Origin: an uncultured Eggerthellaceae bacterium
GTDB lineage: Bacteria > Actinomycetota > Coriobacteriia > Coriobacteriales > Eggerthellaceae
Direction: 5' to 3'
DNA length: 64,000 nt
Assembly: GCA_910580205.1 (NCBI GenBank)
Contig: CAJTVP010000001.1
Span: 1-64,000 of the forward strand
The translations under genes were made by a program, and so were the position numbers. The notes below the pieces were generated by a model. It did no database searches and had not been told where the DNA came from. It worked only from the letters and a program-made list of their open reading frames with translations. Positions 56,381-64,000 of the stretch are shown here, one piece after another. Each line of letters starts with the position of its first letter. The first letter of the stretch is position 1.

Positions 56381-58441
56381 TCACGACTGTTCGCGGAAGG
56401 CCACCTTGTCCATGAGCGAGCCGCCGCAGCTGGATCCGCTTCCTGCCGCGCAGCTGTAGCAGACGGGATGCGTGCGGATGGAGCGCGTGGTGAGCGGCTC
56501 ATCCGTGATGTCATGGATGGTGAGCGCCCGGCTGCCATCTTCCACGGGAAGCTCCAGCACGTGATTGCATTCGCAATCGTACAGGCCGCCATCCCAATCC
56601 ACGTTCACTTGCGTGCGGCACATCATGTGCGCGACCACCGACCCATTGTAGTTATCCGCCAGCAGCTGAAGGTAGTAATCCATCTTCCCTTGCCGCTCCA
56701 ACTCCGCCGCGAAGCGCCCCAAGGGAAAGTTGTTCAAGGCGTAGAGGCCGTTGAAGGCCACGCCTTCTGACTTCTTCAGTTGATAGGCGTAGAACTCTTC
56801 CAGCTCTCGCTGGTCCGGAGGCAGGAACGGCCCATCCACGTTGTACACCAGGTCCACTTGCAGGTCAGGAGAAAGGCCATATCCCCGCTGGTTCAGGTCC
56901 TTCAGTTGGGCGATGACGGCTTTGAACACCCCTTTGCCGCGCTGAAGGTCGCAGTATTCTGCGTCGTAATAGGGAAGCGAGGCTACGATCTTCACGCCAT
57001 TGCGCGCGTAGACGTCTTTGAGATGCTCATATTCGGGAAGCGCCAGCAAGGTGAGGTTGCTGCGTACGATCACCGTTTCCGCCACCTTGGCAGCCTCTTC
57101 AATGAACCACGGCAGCTCCGGGTTCATCTCGGGGGAGCCGCCGGTGATGTCCAGCACTCGGAATCCGCCCGTCCGGAAAGCCTTCAGCACGGCTTCCATG
57201 GTATCTCGGCTCATGATCTCCGTGCGTTTGGGATCGCATTCCAAGAAGCAGTGGCTGCACGACAAGTTGCAGGCATACCCCACGTTCACTTGCATCGTGT
57301 CCAAACGTCCGCTTCGCAGAAGATCGGGATCATGCACGCGGTCAGCGAAAGGCTCCACCTCAAGCGCGCGGCAACGCTTCGTGAGCGCGTCAAGGTCGAA
57401 GCTCTCGCGTCCGCGGGTGAGCGCCAAGGCGTGCTGAGCGTGGTTGAAGTCGTACGGACCGGTGTGCTCTTGGCGGGGCGTCACCTTGAAATGGGGCGCA
57501 TAGCGGCTTTCGGTGAGCATCGTCGCCATGTTGCCGCTCACGGCCACCGGACGATCCTTGATGAGTCGCACCTCGTCGGTCAGATCGAAATATCGGGCGT
57601 TCTCCGGGATGGTCCCCAGATACGTGGCCACCTGCCCGTAATCCTCTTCGCGGTCTTCCAGCTGGTCGGATTTGATGGCGCGCACCGTGTGGCTGTAGAA
57701 CGTGGCGAAGCCCAGCTTGGTGGCGATGCGGAAATCCCCCACATGGAGCTCTTCAACATCCACGTCATAGAACGCCTTCACGCCGAAACGGCTGAGCATG
57801 CGGCGGAAATCTTCTATGTAGAGCGCTCCTGAGAGGCATTCGCCGCGCAGGATGGGGTCGTCGTAGAAGTCTTCCGGCACGCGTCGGTCGCAGAAGACAT
57901 CGGAGAAATACAGTTCTCCGTCGGGTTTCAGCACGCGGAACACCTCGCGGAAGAGCTGCTCTTTGAAGGGGGAGAGGTTCACCACGCAGTTGGATATGAC
58001 CACGTCCACGCTCTCATCTTCGATCATGGCCATGTCTTCGATGAAGCCTTCGACGAACCTCACGTTGGAAGCGCTGAATCCGAACCGCTCCATCTGGCTT
58101 TCTTCAAAGGAGCGGGCGAATTCCAGCTGGGAAGGCGTCATGTCGATGCCGATCACCTGGCCCGTTGGTCCTACCAGCTGGCTGGCCACATAGACGTCCC
58201 GCCCGGTCCCGCAGCCCAGATCCAGCACCGTGGCCCCCTCCAAGGCTGGAGGGATGGGGGATCCGCACCCGTAGAACCGTTCGATGATCTCATCATCCAC
58301 GTTCTTCAGCGCGTCCAGCACGTACTTGGGAGGAGCGGCTGATGCGCACGCGCAGGCATCAGTGCTCAGATCTTCGCCGCTTCTGAGGATCTCGCCGTAG
58401 TAGCGGCGCACCTCATCTCGGATGCGCTCGTCATCAGTCAT
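56381..58441 (-). CDS. ArsM-ArsS fusion: arsenite S-adenosylmethionine methyltransferase joined to arsenosugar-type radical SAM enzyme
   Basis: 686 residues. Residues about 1-335 are an ArsM methyltransferase: SAM motif VLDLGCGTGRDVYVA, and the arsenic-binding cysteines Cys30/Cys32 (TDACACAS), Cys152 (SNCVVNLSP) and Cys202 (RGECLSGAL). Residues about 340-686 are a radical SAM enzyme like ArsS: C391-x3-C395-x2-C398 (CNLSCSHCFLE), DITGGSPEMNPELPWF, and the C-terminal domain with CRTQVNVDWDGGLYDCECNH and CAAGSGSSCGG. ArsM methylates As(III); ArsS adds a 5'-deoxyadenosyl group from SAM to dimethylarsinite, the first step of arsenosugar synthesis. The fusion joins both steps. In the ArsM C-terminus the usual PVCGN reads AVSGN. 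Confidence 0.88.
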   Translation of the reverse strand: MTDDERIRDEVRRYYGEILRSGEDLSTDACACASAAPPKYVLDALKNVDDEIIERFYGCGSPIPPALEGATVLDLGCGTGRDVYVASQLVGPTGQVIGIDMTPSQLEFARSFEESQMERFGFSASNVRFVEGFIEDMAMIEDESVDVVISNCVVNLSPFKEQLFREVFRVLKPDGELYFSDVFCDRRVPEDFYDDPILRGECLSGALYIEDFRRMLSRFGVKAFYDVDVEELHVGDFRIATKLGFATFYSHTVRAIKSDQLEDREEDYGQVATYLGTIPENARYFDLTDEVRLIKDRPVAVSGNMATMLTESRYAPHFKVTPRQEHTGPYDFNHAQHALALTRGRESFDLDALTKRCRALEVEPFADRVHDPDLLRSGRLDTMQVNVGYACNLSCSHCFLECDPKRTEIMSRDTMEAVLKAFRTGGFRVLDITGGSPEMNPELPWFIEEAAKVAETVIVRSNLTLLALPEYEHLKDVYARNGVKIVASLPYYDAEYCDLQRGKGVFKAVIAQLKDLNQRGYGLSPDLQVDLVYNVDGPFLPPDQRELEEFYAYQLKKSEGVAFNGLYALNNFPLGRFAAELERQGKMDYYLQLLADNYNGSVVAHMMCRTQVNVDWDGGLYDCECNHVLELPVEDGSRALTIHDITDEPLTTRSIRTHPVCYSCAAGSGSSCGGSLMDKVAFREQS

Positions 58442-58444
58442 GCT

Positions 58445-59629
58445 CTATCGCCCCTCATCCCCCATGCCGAAGCATTCCGTGAAGAAGATCTGCGCATCCA
58501 GCCCGTATTTCTCGCAAACGTCATCGATGGCGTCATCCACGATGCGCGCGAGCGGCCTTGACTCGCACACCGCGCGGGCGTTGATGATCATCGAGAACTT
58601 CTTGTGGTCGCGGATGAAGAGCTGGGTGCGCTCTATCTCGTAGTCCACGCCGATGAGCGAGCATTTGTTGAAGTCTCCGGCACCCGCCGTGGCAAAGGTC
58701 TTCAGGTGAGGCACGTTGCGCTTCTTCTCGATGAGCCCCATCCGGATGCCTTCGATGATGTCGTCGATCACCGCGTTGCAGTCTATCTTGGAGCCGTCCA
58801 GGGCCTTCACGAACATGCGCCGGTTGTACCAGGTGAGCTTCGTCTCCGCCTCAGCGAACTTCTCATCGTCGCGCATGGAGAAGTTCTTGAGCGCACTTTG
58901 GTGGGTGGCGATGAAATCCGCCAGCTCTGGGATGCCCGTGCGCTCCAGGGCGGAGATGGCCATGACGGGCACGTCAGGGCAGGCCTCTTTCAGAAAGGCC
59001 ACATCCCGTTCGATCTCTTCGGGTGTGAGGAGGTCTATCTTGTTGAGCACCACCAGATCCGCTTCCTCAAGCTGGAGCTTCATGAGATAGACCAGCTCTT
59101 CTGGCAGGTTGATGTCCGCTTTCTCAGGAAGCAGCATGCGGAGGCGCTCTGGGTCCACGATCACGGTGAAGGGGGAGAGCGTGATCCAGTCGGCGCAATC
59201 ATCCGCCAGGCGATGATAGGTGTGGTCCAGCGCCCCAACGCCGCAGCCGGGGATGTCTGACATGACGAACCCGCAGCCGTCGCGGTCCTTCAGACGGCGG
59301 ATCTTGTCGATGGTGTTGTCCATCTGGTAGCAGATGCAGCCTGACGCGATCTCTTCCACCGTGCAGCCGCTCGTCTGGGTGAGGTTCGTGTCCACCAGAT
59401 TCGCGCCCAGGTCATTCGCGATGAGCCCCACATGCCCGTAGCGCTTGTCCATGTATTCGCCCAAAGCGATCATGGCCGTTGTCTTGCCCGCTCCTAGAAA
59501 CCCGCTCACCACCATGAAACGGATATGGTCCGGGGCGTTCTCGGCCACGCGGGAGGTGGCTTTGGTCTGGCCGGTGTCTTCGTGCGCTGCCCCGGCGCCT
59601 CCGTAGCTTGAGAATGAATCGTATGCCAT
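58445..59629 (-). CDS. G3E-family (CobW/COG0523-like) GTPase in the arsenic operon
   Basis: 394 residues. Walker A is VSGFLGAGKTTAM after a Ser/Gly-rich N-terminus of about 35 residues; switch region ANDLGANLVDTNL; ASGCICYQM stands where COG0523 metallochaperones have CxCC, but the last Cys is Tyr101; DIPGCGVGAL resembles Walker B; G4 is VLNKIDLL. G3E proteins insert or deliver metals or cofactors to enzymes. ATG 59629 follows GAAGGAGACC. The gene lies 3 bases before the ArsM-ArsS gene and 44 bases after the ArsM-like gene, so it is part of the operon. Its client is unknown. Confidence 0.85.
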   Translation of the reverse strand: MAYDSFSSYGGAGAAHEDTGQTKATSRVAENAPDHIRFMVVSGFLGAGKTTAMIALGEYMDKRYGHVGLIANDLGANLVDTNLTQTSGCTVEEIASGCICYQMDNTIDKIRRLKDRDGCGFVMSDIPGCGVGALDHTYHRLADDCADWITLSPFTVIVDPERLRMLLPEKADINLPEELVYLMKLQLEEADLVVLNKIDLLTPEEIERDVAFLKEACPDVPVMAISALERTGIPELADFIATHQSALKNFSMRDDEKFAEAETKLTWYNRRMFVKALDGSKIDCNAVIDDIIEGIRMGLIEKKRNVPHLKTFATAGAGDFNKCSLIGVDYEIERTQLFIRDHKKFSMIINARAVCESRPLARIVDDAIDDVCEKYGLDAQIFFTECFGMGDEGR

Positions 59630-59673
59630 GGTCTCCTTCTCCGTCCGTCGCCGGATCATCCCATGCCCTGCGT

Positions 59674-60768
59674 TCAGCAGCAGCTCGCTTGGATGGGCTG
59701 GTCGTCTTCATCTCGCACGCCCTCGAAATCCGGCGCGTTGATGACCAGCGCGTCGTAGGCGTGATGGGTGTCGCCGATATGGGTGGTGCGATCTCCTTCC
59801 ACGTTGAAGGCCTTCGCATAGCGGCTGTGCTTCGCCACGGCGGTCACATTGCCGCACACCGGACAGGCTTTGCCCGTGGGGAACTTGATGTTGTTCTCGA
59901 AGAGGAAGAAATCCGGGTAATCCGGCAGCGAACCGTCATAGGTGACCACCTCGCCGTAGCTTTCGCACACATCCTCTGACCAGTCGGACTTCAGCACGCG
60001 CACGGTCATGGTGGCGAAGGAGACATCCCCGTACTTCGCCTGCTCTTCAGAGGTGAGCAGCGTCTTCCAGTTCATGAGATAGCGCGGGTCATTGAAGCCG
60101 TTGCGCTGGAGCAGACGGCGGAAATCGCCCACGAACATGGCGCCTGCCAAGCGGTCTGCGCGCATCGTCGGGTCCTTCGCGACTTGCTGCGGAATGCGGC
60201 GGTCAGTGAACACATCGGTGAAGTACCACTCTCCGTTGGGCTTGAGCACTCGATGGACCTCGCGCACGTAGGTCTCTTTGTCAGGGGAGAGGTTGAAGGT
60301 GACGTTCGAGATCACGATGTCGATGCTGTCATCCGGGATGAAGGACAGATCCTCCGGCACGCCCACCTTGAGCTCCACGTTCGGGGTGGTGTAGCCGAAC
60401 TGCTTCATCTCCTGGTCGAAGTACTTCTCGGCCACGGCCAGCCGCTCCGCGTTGGGCTCCACGGCGATGACCTTGCCTTCGGGTCCCACCAACTGCGCCG
60501 CCAGATAGGTGTCGCGGCCAGAGCTAGCGCACAGATCCAGCACCGTGCAGCCTTCCATGAGCGGGGGCATGGGGCTGCCGAACTCATGGAAGAGATTCTT
60601 GATCTCAGCGGAGATGTTGAAGAGCTTCTCGCGGGCTTCTCCCGGAATGGTGCCGTCCGCATCGCGGGTGCGAGCGGTGGCTTGGGGATCGCGGGGTGAG
60701 AGCTCCGCGATCTGGGCGTAGTATTCGACGGGGTCTGAGTCCAGAGCGTACCAAGCTTCGTAGTCCAT
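59674..60768 (-). CDS. ArsM-family methyltransferase-like protein lacking the arsenic-binding cysteines
   Basis: 364 residues that align with the ArsM half of the fusion along their whole length. However, SAM motif I reads LDLCASSGRD (residues 77-86) in place of LDLGCGTGRD; the Cys of NCVVNLS is Val156 (NVTFNLS); the Cys of GECLSGA is Arg205 (ADRLAGA); and no cysteines replace Cys30/Cys32 in the N-terminus. The C-terminal CPVCGN motif that the fusion has lost is intact here, and the protein ends ASCC. It may be a non-catalytic partner, a methyltransferase for another substrate, or a metal-binding scaffold. First gene of the operon; ribosome-binding site TAGGAGATTCCC. Confidence 0.8.
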   Translation of the reverse strand: MDYEAWYALDSDPVEYYAQIAELSPRDPQATARTRDADGTIPGEAREKLFNISAEIKNLFHEFGSPMPPLMEGCTVLDLCASSGRDTYLAAQLVGPEGKVIAVEPNAERLAVAEKYFDQEMKQFGYTTPNVELKVGVPEDLSFIPDDSIDIVISNVTFNLSPDKETYVREVHRVLKPNGEWYFTDVFTDRRIPQQVAKDPTMRADRLAGAMFVGDFRRLLQRNGFNDPRYLMNWKTLLTSEEQAKYGDVSFATMTVRVLKSDWSEDVCESYGEVVTYDGSLPDYPDFFLFENNIKFPTGKACPVCGNVTAVAKHSRYAKAFNVEGDRTTHIGDTHHAYDALVINAPDFEGVRDEDDQPIQASCC

Positions 60769-60886
60769 GGGAATCTCCTATCCATTGTACTCTAATAATT
60801 GATTAATACATATATAAGACTATATCAAATAGTAATGCATGGCAAACACGATAACGCCTTCATCGCGCTGCCGAGGGTGTTCAGTT
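60769..60886. promoter_or_regulatory. AT-rich leader of the arsenic operon
   Basis: From 60782 to about 60850 the sequence is strikingly AT-rich within GC-rich surroundings and contains TAATAATTGATTA and several TATA-like stretches. On the - strand TACAAT (60788-60783) is a possible -10 close to the start, and TTGATA at 60832-60827 a possible -35 of an upstream promoter. No recognised ArsR site was found. Confidence 0.4.
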
Positions 60887-61540
60887 CTAGAACAAGGTCA
60901 TCTGCGCATCGTCGCCATAGGAGGGCGCAGCCTTTGGCAAAGGTTCAGCGGTCACGTCCAGTTCCACGGAACTGCGGTCAGCCAGGGCGGCGAAATCTCC
61001 GAACAGCCACTGATCCGCTTCATATTCGCGCAGCACCATGGGCATCCGTTTGTGGATGGGCGCTACGCAGCGGTTCGGCTTGGTGGTCATCACGCTGAAC
61101 GCGTTCTCATCTTGGATGCCTGCGAGCAGGGTGAGTCCGCCAGGCAGAGAGAACTCATACTGCCGTTTGATGGGTTTGCCCGTCCGTGGGCTTGGCATGG
61201 TCTCCGTGTCGGATGGCTCGAAGAATCCGAGCGTGGGCACGATGCAGCGGCCATGCTCAAGAGCATCGCGCCAAAGGCCCTCCTTTTGATCCAACGCGGT
61301 TTCGATGCGGGTGTTGAAGAGCGCCTTCTTCGCATCCCAAGGCGCTTCGAATCCCCAGCGCAGCTCCACGGCATCCAAGCCGCCCTCAGCGGGCGCGATC
61401 ACGGGGACGATGGAGCCTGGGAAGGCGTTCGGCCTGGCTGCGGGCCAATCCGGATCAGGCATGAAAGGCGCATCCATCTGGATGCTCCGGATGACGCCGA
61501 GCACTTCATCCCACGTGAGCGCTATGAACCTTCCACACAC
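60887..61540 (-). CDS. SRAP-domain protein (YedK/HMCES-like), abasic-site DNA-protein cross-linker
   Basis: About 217 residues. SRAP proteins use Cys2, exposed after removal of Met1, to bond covalently to abasic sites in single-stranded DNA. Here the GTG at 61540 directly precedes Cys-Gly-Arg-Phe, so starting there makes the catalytic cysteine residue 2; the frame extends four codons further but that start would bury it. Conserved ALFNTRIET, LGFFEPSD (catalytic Glu) and PIHKRMPMVL (His) are present. With Ogt and Ada-AlkA nearby it forms a small group of alkylation and base-damage genes. Confidence 0.88.
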   Translation of the reverse strand: MCGRFIALTWDEVLGVIRSIQMDAPFMPDPDWPAARPNAFPGSIVPVIAPAEGGLDAVELRWGFEAPWDAKKALFNTRIETALDQKEGLWRDALEHGRCIVPTLGFFEPSDTETMPSPRTGKPIKRQYEFSLPGGLTLLAGIQDENAFSVMTTKPNRCVAPIHKRMPMVLREYEADQWLFGDFAALADRSSVELDVTAEPLPKAAPSYGDDAQMTLF

Positions 61541-61690
61541 AGCCCCGCCCATCTTCGCCGACTTTTTTCGTGCCTATCGTACACCCCTTCTATGGTTCCT
61601 GTGAGGAGGTTGGGGCGCATGGCCGCGCCGCCTCTCCATCCTCCTATAATCTGCCTGACCCGAAACTGGCGGCGCAGAGAGGCTCATCCC

Positions 61691-64000
61691 ATGGCGAAAC
61701 AAGCAGACAACGGAACCCTCCCGAAGATCACGCGTTCGTTCGGTGGCGCGACCGTGGAAGAGCGCAAGGAGGCCATGGGCCGCGAGCTTGATGCCAGCGA
61801 ACGCGCGCGGCGCAACCGGATACCTGAGACGAATCCGGCGGGCGGCCCTCACCGCATCATCGCTGAGGAGCTCTATTCCGAGAACGACACCTTCGTGCCG
61901 TACCACCTCGCTGACCCGAACCAGCCGGGACCTGCGGCATCTGAGCCGCTGAAGCCCGCTGTTCTGAAAGAGGGCCAGAAGATCACCGACCGCCTGGGCG
62001 TGAAGGTCAAACCGGATGACCCGGATTACTGGGGCCTGGCCAGCGTCATGACGGACGAGGAAGCTCAGCTCACGGCTCATATGAAAGTGCGGTGTCCGCT
62101 CACGTTCGATGAGCTCCAAGAGAGGAGCGGCTTGGATGCGGACAGGCTCCAGGAGATGCTTGACGACCTGTGCGTGAAGGGCATCTTGGAATACAACTGG
62201 GAGAATCTGGATGGCGCCAACCCGGAACACGGGAAGCGCTATGTGCTCCCCATGTTCGTGCCAGGCTCCGCCGAGTTCACCGTCATGAACCAACAGCAGC
62301 TGGAAGAGCACCCGGAGATCAGCACGTTCTTCGAGCGCATGGCCTACCTGCCGCTCACGCGCGCCACGAAGCTGGTGCCGCCGGGCGGTGCGGGCGTGGG
62401 GATGCACGTCATCCCCGTGGAGCAAGCCATCAAGCATGAGAACCAGTCCGCGGATGTGGAGCGCATCTCGCACTGGCTGAAGAAGTACGACCGCTTCTCC
62501 GCAGGCGCGTGCTCCTGCCGGCTGGCCGAGCGCGTGCGCGGCGGCAACGCGGGCAGCGACCCGCAGAACTGGTGCATCGGCGTGGGGGACATGGCGGATT
62601 ACTGCGTGGAGACGGGCAAGGGCCACTTCGTCACTTACGATGAGGTCATGGACATCCTGATCCTGGCGGAGAAGAACGGGTATGTGCACCAGATCACGAA
62701 CATCGATGGCCAGGACAAGATCTTCGCCATCTGCAACTGCGACGTGAACGTCTGCTACGCCCTGCGCACATCCCAGCTCTTCAACACGCCGAACATGAGC
62801 CGGTCGGCCTACGTGGCCCAGGTGGATGGGACGAAGTGCGTGGCTTGCGCAGGCTGCGTGGAGGTATGCCCGGCCGGCGCGGTCAAGCTGGGGCAGAAGC
62901 TGGAGACGGCATCCGGGCCCGTGGCGTACCCTGTGCAGCCCCTCCCCACGCTTACCTGGAGTCAAGGGGATTGGGATTCGGATTACAAGAACGCGCATCG
63001 CGTCGAATGCCACGAAACGGGCACAGCCCCCTGCAAGACGGCTTGCCCGGCGCACATCTCCGTGCAAGGGTATCTGCGCATGGCGGCGGAGGGGCGCTAT
63101 CGTGAAGCGCTCGAGCTCATCAAGCGTGAGAACCCGTTCCCTGCGGTCTGCGGGCGTGTGTGCAACAAACGCTGTGAAGAGGCCTGCACCCGCGGGATCG
63201 TGGATGAGGCTGTGGCCATCGATGAGGTGAAGCGCTTCATCGCGGAGAAGGACTTGGAAGCGGAGACGCGCTTCGTGCCGGAGGCCGTCCCGCCGAACAC
63301 GCGCGGCGCTTTTGCAGACAAGATCGCCATCGTGGGCGCGGGACCGGCAGGCCTCACGTGCGCCTACTATCTGGCGCTCATGGGATACCGTCCCGTCGTC
63401 TTCGAGCGCCAGGAGAAGCCGGGCGGCATGATGGCTTTCGGCATCCCGTCTTACAAGCTGCCGAAAGACGTGGTGGACGCGGAGATCAGCGTGCTGCGTG
63501 AGCTGGGCGTTGAGATCCGATGCGGTGTGGATGTGGGTTCGGATGTGACCCTGGATGATCTGCGCGCGGATGGATTCGCTGCGTTCTATCTGGCGGTGGG
63601 CGCTCAGGGGAGCCGCGATCTGCACCTGCCCGGTCAGGAGGCCGAAGGCGTCTTCTCCGCCGTCGATTTCTTGCGGGAGGCGTTTGCCCACCCAGCTGCG
63701 AACGATGCGGAGGCCCTGCAGGGCGCGACGATCGTGATCGGCGGCGGCAACGTGGCGGTGGATGCTGCGCGAGTGGCGCGCCATCAGGGATCGGACGCGG
63801 TGGCCATGTACTGCTTGGAGCAGCCTTGCGAGATGGCCGCCACGCCGGAAGAAGTGGCCGAGGCCTGCGAAGACGGCGTTTCGGTGGAGCACGGCTGGGG
63901 ACCGGTGAGCATCCAGACCGCACCTGGCGAAGACGGGCAGCCTCACGTGAGCGCCGTCGTCTTCCGCCGGTGCACCCGCGTGTTCGACGAGGAAGGCACG
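61691..64000 (+). CDS. Fe-S/FAD NAD(P)-linked oxidoreductase with GltD-like domain (3' end outside window)
   Basis: 770 codons are present and the frame is open at the window edge. An N-terminal region of about 370 residues, with CSCRLAER and CNCDVNVCY, precedes a 4Fe-4S motif CVACAGCVEVCPAG (about 381-394) and the glutamate-synthase small-subunit-like part: a Cys-rich Fe-S segment (CHETGTAPCKTACPAHIS; CGRVCNKRCEEAC), the FAD motif IVGAGPAGLTCAYYLA (about 545), and the NAD(P) motif VIGGGNVAVDAARVA. GltD-like proteins transfer electrons between NAD(P)H and Fe-S partners. The electron acceptor is unknown. ATG 61691 follows GAGAGGCTCATCCC. A long frame on the - strand is its shadow. Confidence 0.88.
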   Translation, partial: MAKQADNGTLPKITRSFGGATVEERKEAMGRELDASERARRNRIPETNPAGGPHRIIAEELYSENDTFVPYHLADPNQPGPAASEPLKPAVLKEGQKITDRLGVKVKPDDPDYWGLASVMTDEEAQLTAHMKVRCPLTFDELQERSGLDADRLQEMLDDLCVKGILEYNWENLDGANPEHGKRYVLPMFVPGSAEFTVMNQQQLEEHPEISTFFERMAYLPLTRATKLVPPGGAGVGMHVIPVEQAIKHENQSADVERISHWLKKYDRFSAGACSCRLAERVRGGNAGSDPQNWCIGVGDMADYCVETGKGHFVTYDEVMDILILAEKNGYVHQITNIDGQDKIFAICNCDVNVCYALRTSQLFNTPNMSRSAYVAQVDGTKCVACAGCVEVCPAGAVKLGQKLETASGPVAYPVQPLPTLTWSQGDWDSDYKNAHRVECHETGTAPCKTACPAHISVQGYLRMAAEGRYREALELIKRENPFPAVCGRVCNKRCEEACTRGIVDEAVAIDEVKRFIAEKDLEAETRFVPEAVPPNTRGAFADKIAIVGAGPAGLTCAYYLALMGYRPVVFERQEKPGGMMAFGIPSYKLPKDVVDAEISVLRELGVEIRCGVDVGSDVTLDDLRADGFAAFYLAVGAQGSRDLHLPGQEAEGVFSAVDFLREAFAHPAANDAEALQGATIVIGGGNVAVDAARVARHQGSDAVAMYCLEQPCEMAATPEEVAEACEDGVSVEHGWGPVSIQTAPGEDGQPHVSAVVFRRCTRVFDEEGT

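Noticed and set aside
61574..63946. A 790-codon open frame on the - strand
   Set aside because: It is the antisense shadow of the GltD-like oxidoreductase, which has clear Fe-S, FAD and NAD(P) motifs; the - strand product is full of His and Arg without motifs.
1..64000. CRISPR array, rRNA genes, intact insertion sequences, prophage
   Set aside because: No regularly spaced repeats, rRNA cores, transposase motifs or phage structural genes were found by eye on either strand.

Overview
The window is GC-rich, gene-dense bacterial DNA. It most resembles the chromosome of an anaerobic gut or oral actinobacterium of the Coriobacteriia, probably family Eggerthellaceae. The grounds are a Gram-positive division and cell wall (dcw) cluster with sepF, yggT and divIVA; two separate molybdopterin oxidoreductase operons; many one-component regulators (MerR, TetR, HxlR); and tRNA genes with encoded CCA. 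The family assignment is an inference from gene content. No rRNA, CRISPR array, intact insertion sequence or prophage was seen.

Layout. 1-3.7 kb: the 3' part of a tRNA-Arg, a large OatA-like acyltransferase and a YkvI-like membrane protein. 3.9-30.7 kb: the dcw cluster on the + strand (mraZ, rsmH, ftsL-like, ftsI, murE, murF, mraY, murD, ftsW, murG, then murC, murB, ftsQ, ftsZ, pgeF, yggS, sepF, proC, yggT, divIVA), closed by a clear terminator. It is split between murG and murC by about 5.4 kb carrying a three-gene molybdoenzyme operon: a NarG-like Tat-exported catalytic subunit, a four-cluster Fe-S protein and an NrfD-type anchor. 30.7-35.2 kb: RNase P RNA on the - strand, thiN, a TPP riboswitch with thiM-thiE-cysteine hydrolase-thiD, then tRNA-Gln and tRNA-Glu with a promoter and a terminator.

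35.3-54 kb is accessory DNA built of small regulator-plus-effector modules. It holds an orphan CdiA-type tRNA nuclease, a small HTH protein with palindromic operators, a GNAT acetyltransferase, CPBP protease plus MerR, HxlR plus radical SAM, MFS efflux plus TetR, a frameshifted chimeric pseudogene, an AAA/DUF4143 ATPase, a cytoplasmic molybdopterin enzyme operon plus TetR, a MerR-controlled paired SMR efflux system bridged by a 27-codon mini-ORF, an ABC-F ribosome-protection-type ATPase with a 3-codon leader ORF, and a flavodoxin-like reductase. Several operators and promoters with regulator-typical geometry can be read directly, including two MerR-type 19-bp spacers.

54-61.5 kb is a DNA-alkylation and metalloid block on the - strand: Ogt, an Ada-AlkA fusion, an ArsM-ArsS fusion (arsenite methyltransferase joined to an arsenosugar-type radical SAM enzyme), a G3E/CobW-like GTPase, a second ArsM-family protein that has lost its arsenic-binding cysteines, and an SRAP (YedK/HMCES) protein. 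The ArsM-like/GTPase/ArsM-ArsS operon, preceded by an AT-rich leader, is the best candidate here for an undescribed pathway. The window ends inside a large Fe-S/FAD oxidoreductase of the GltD family.
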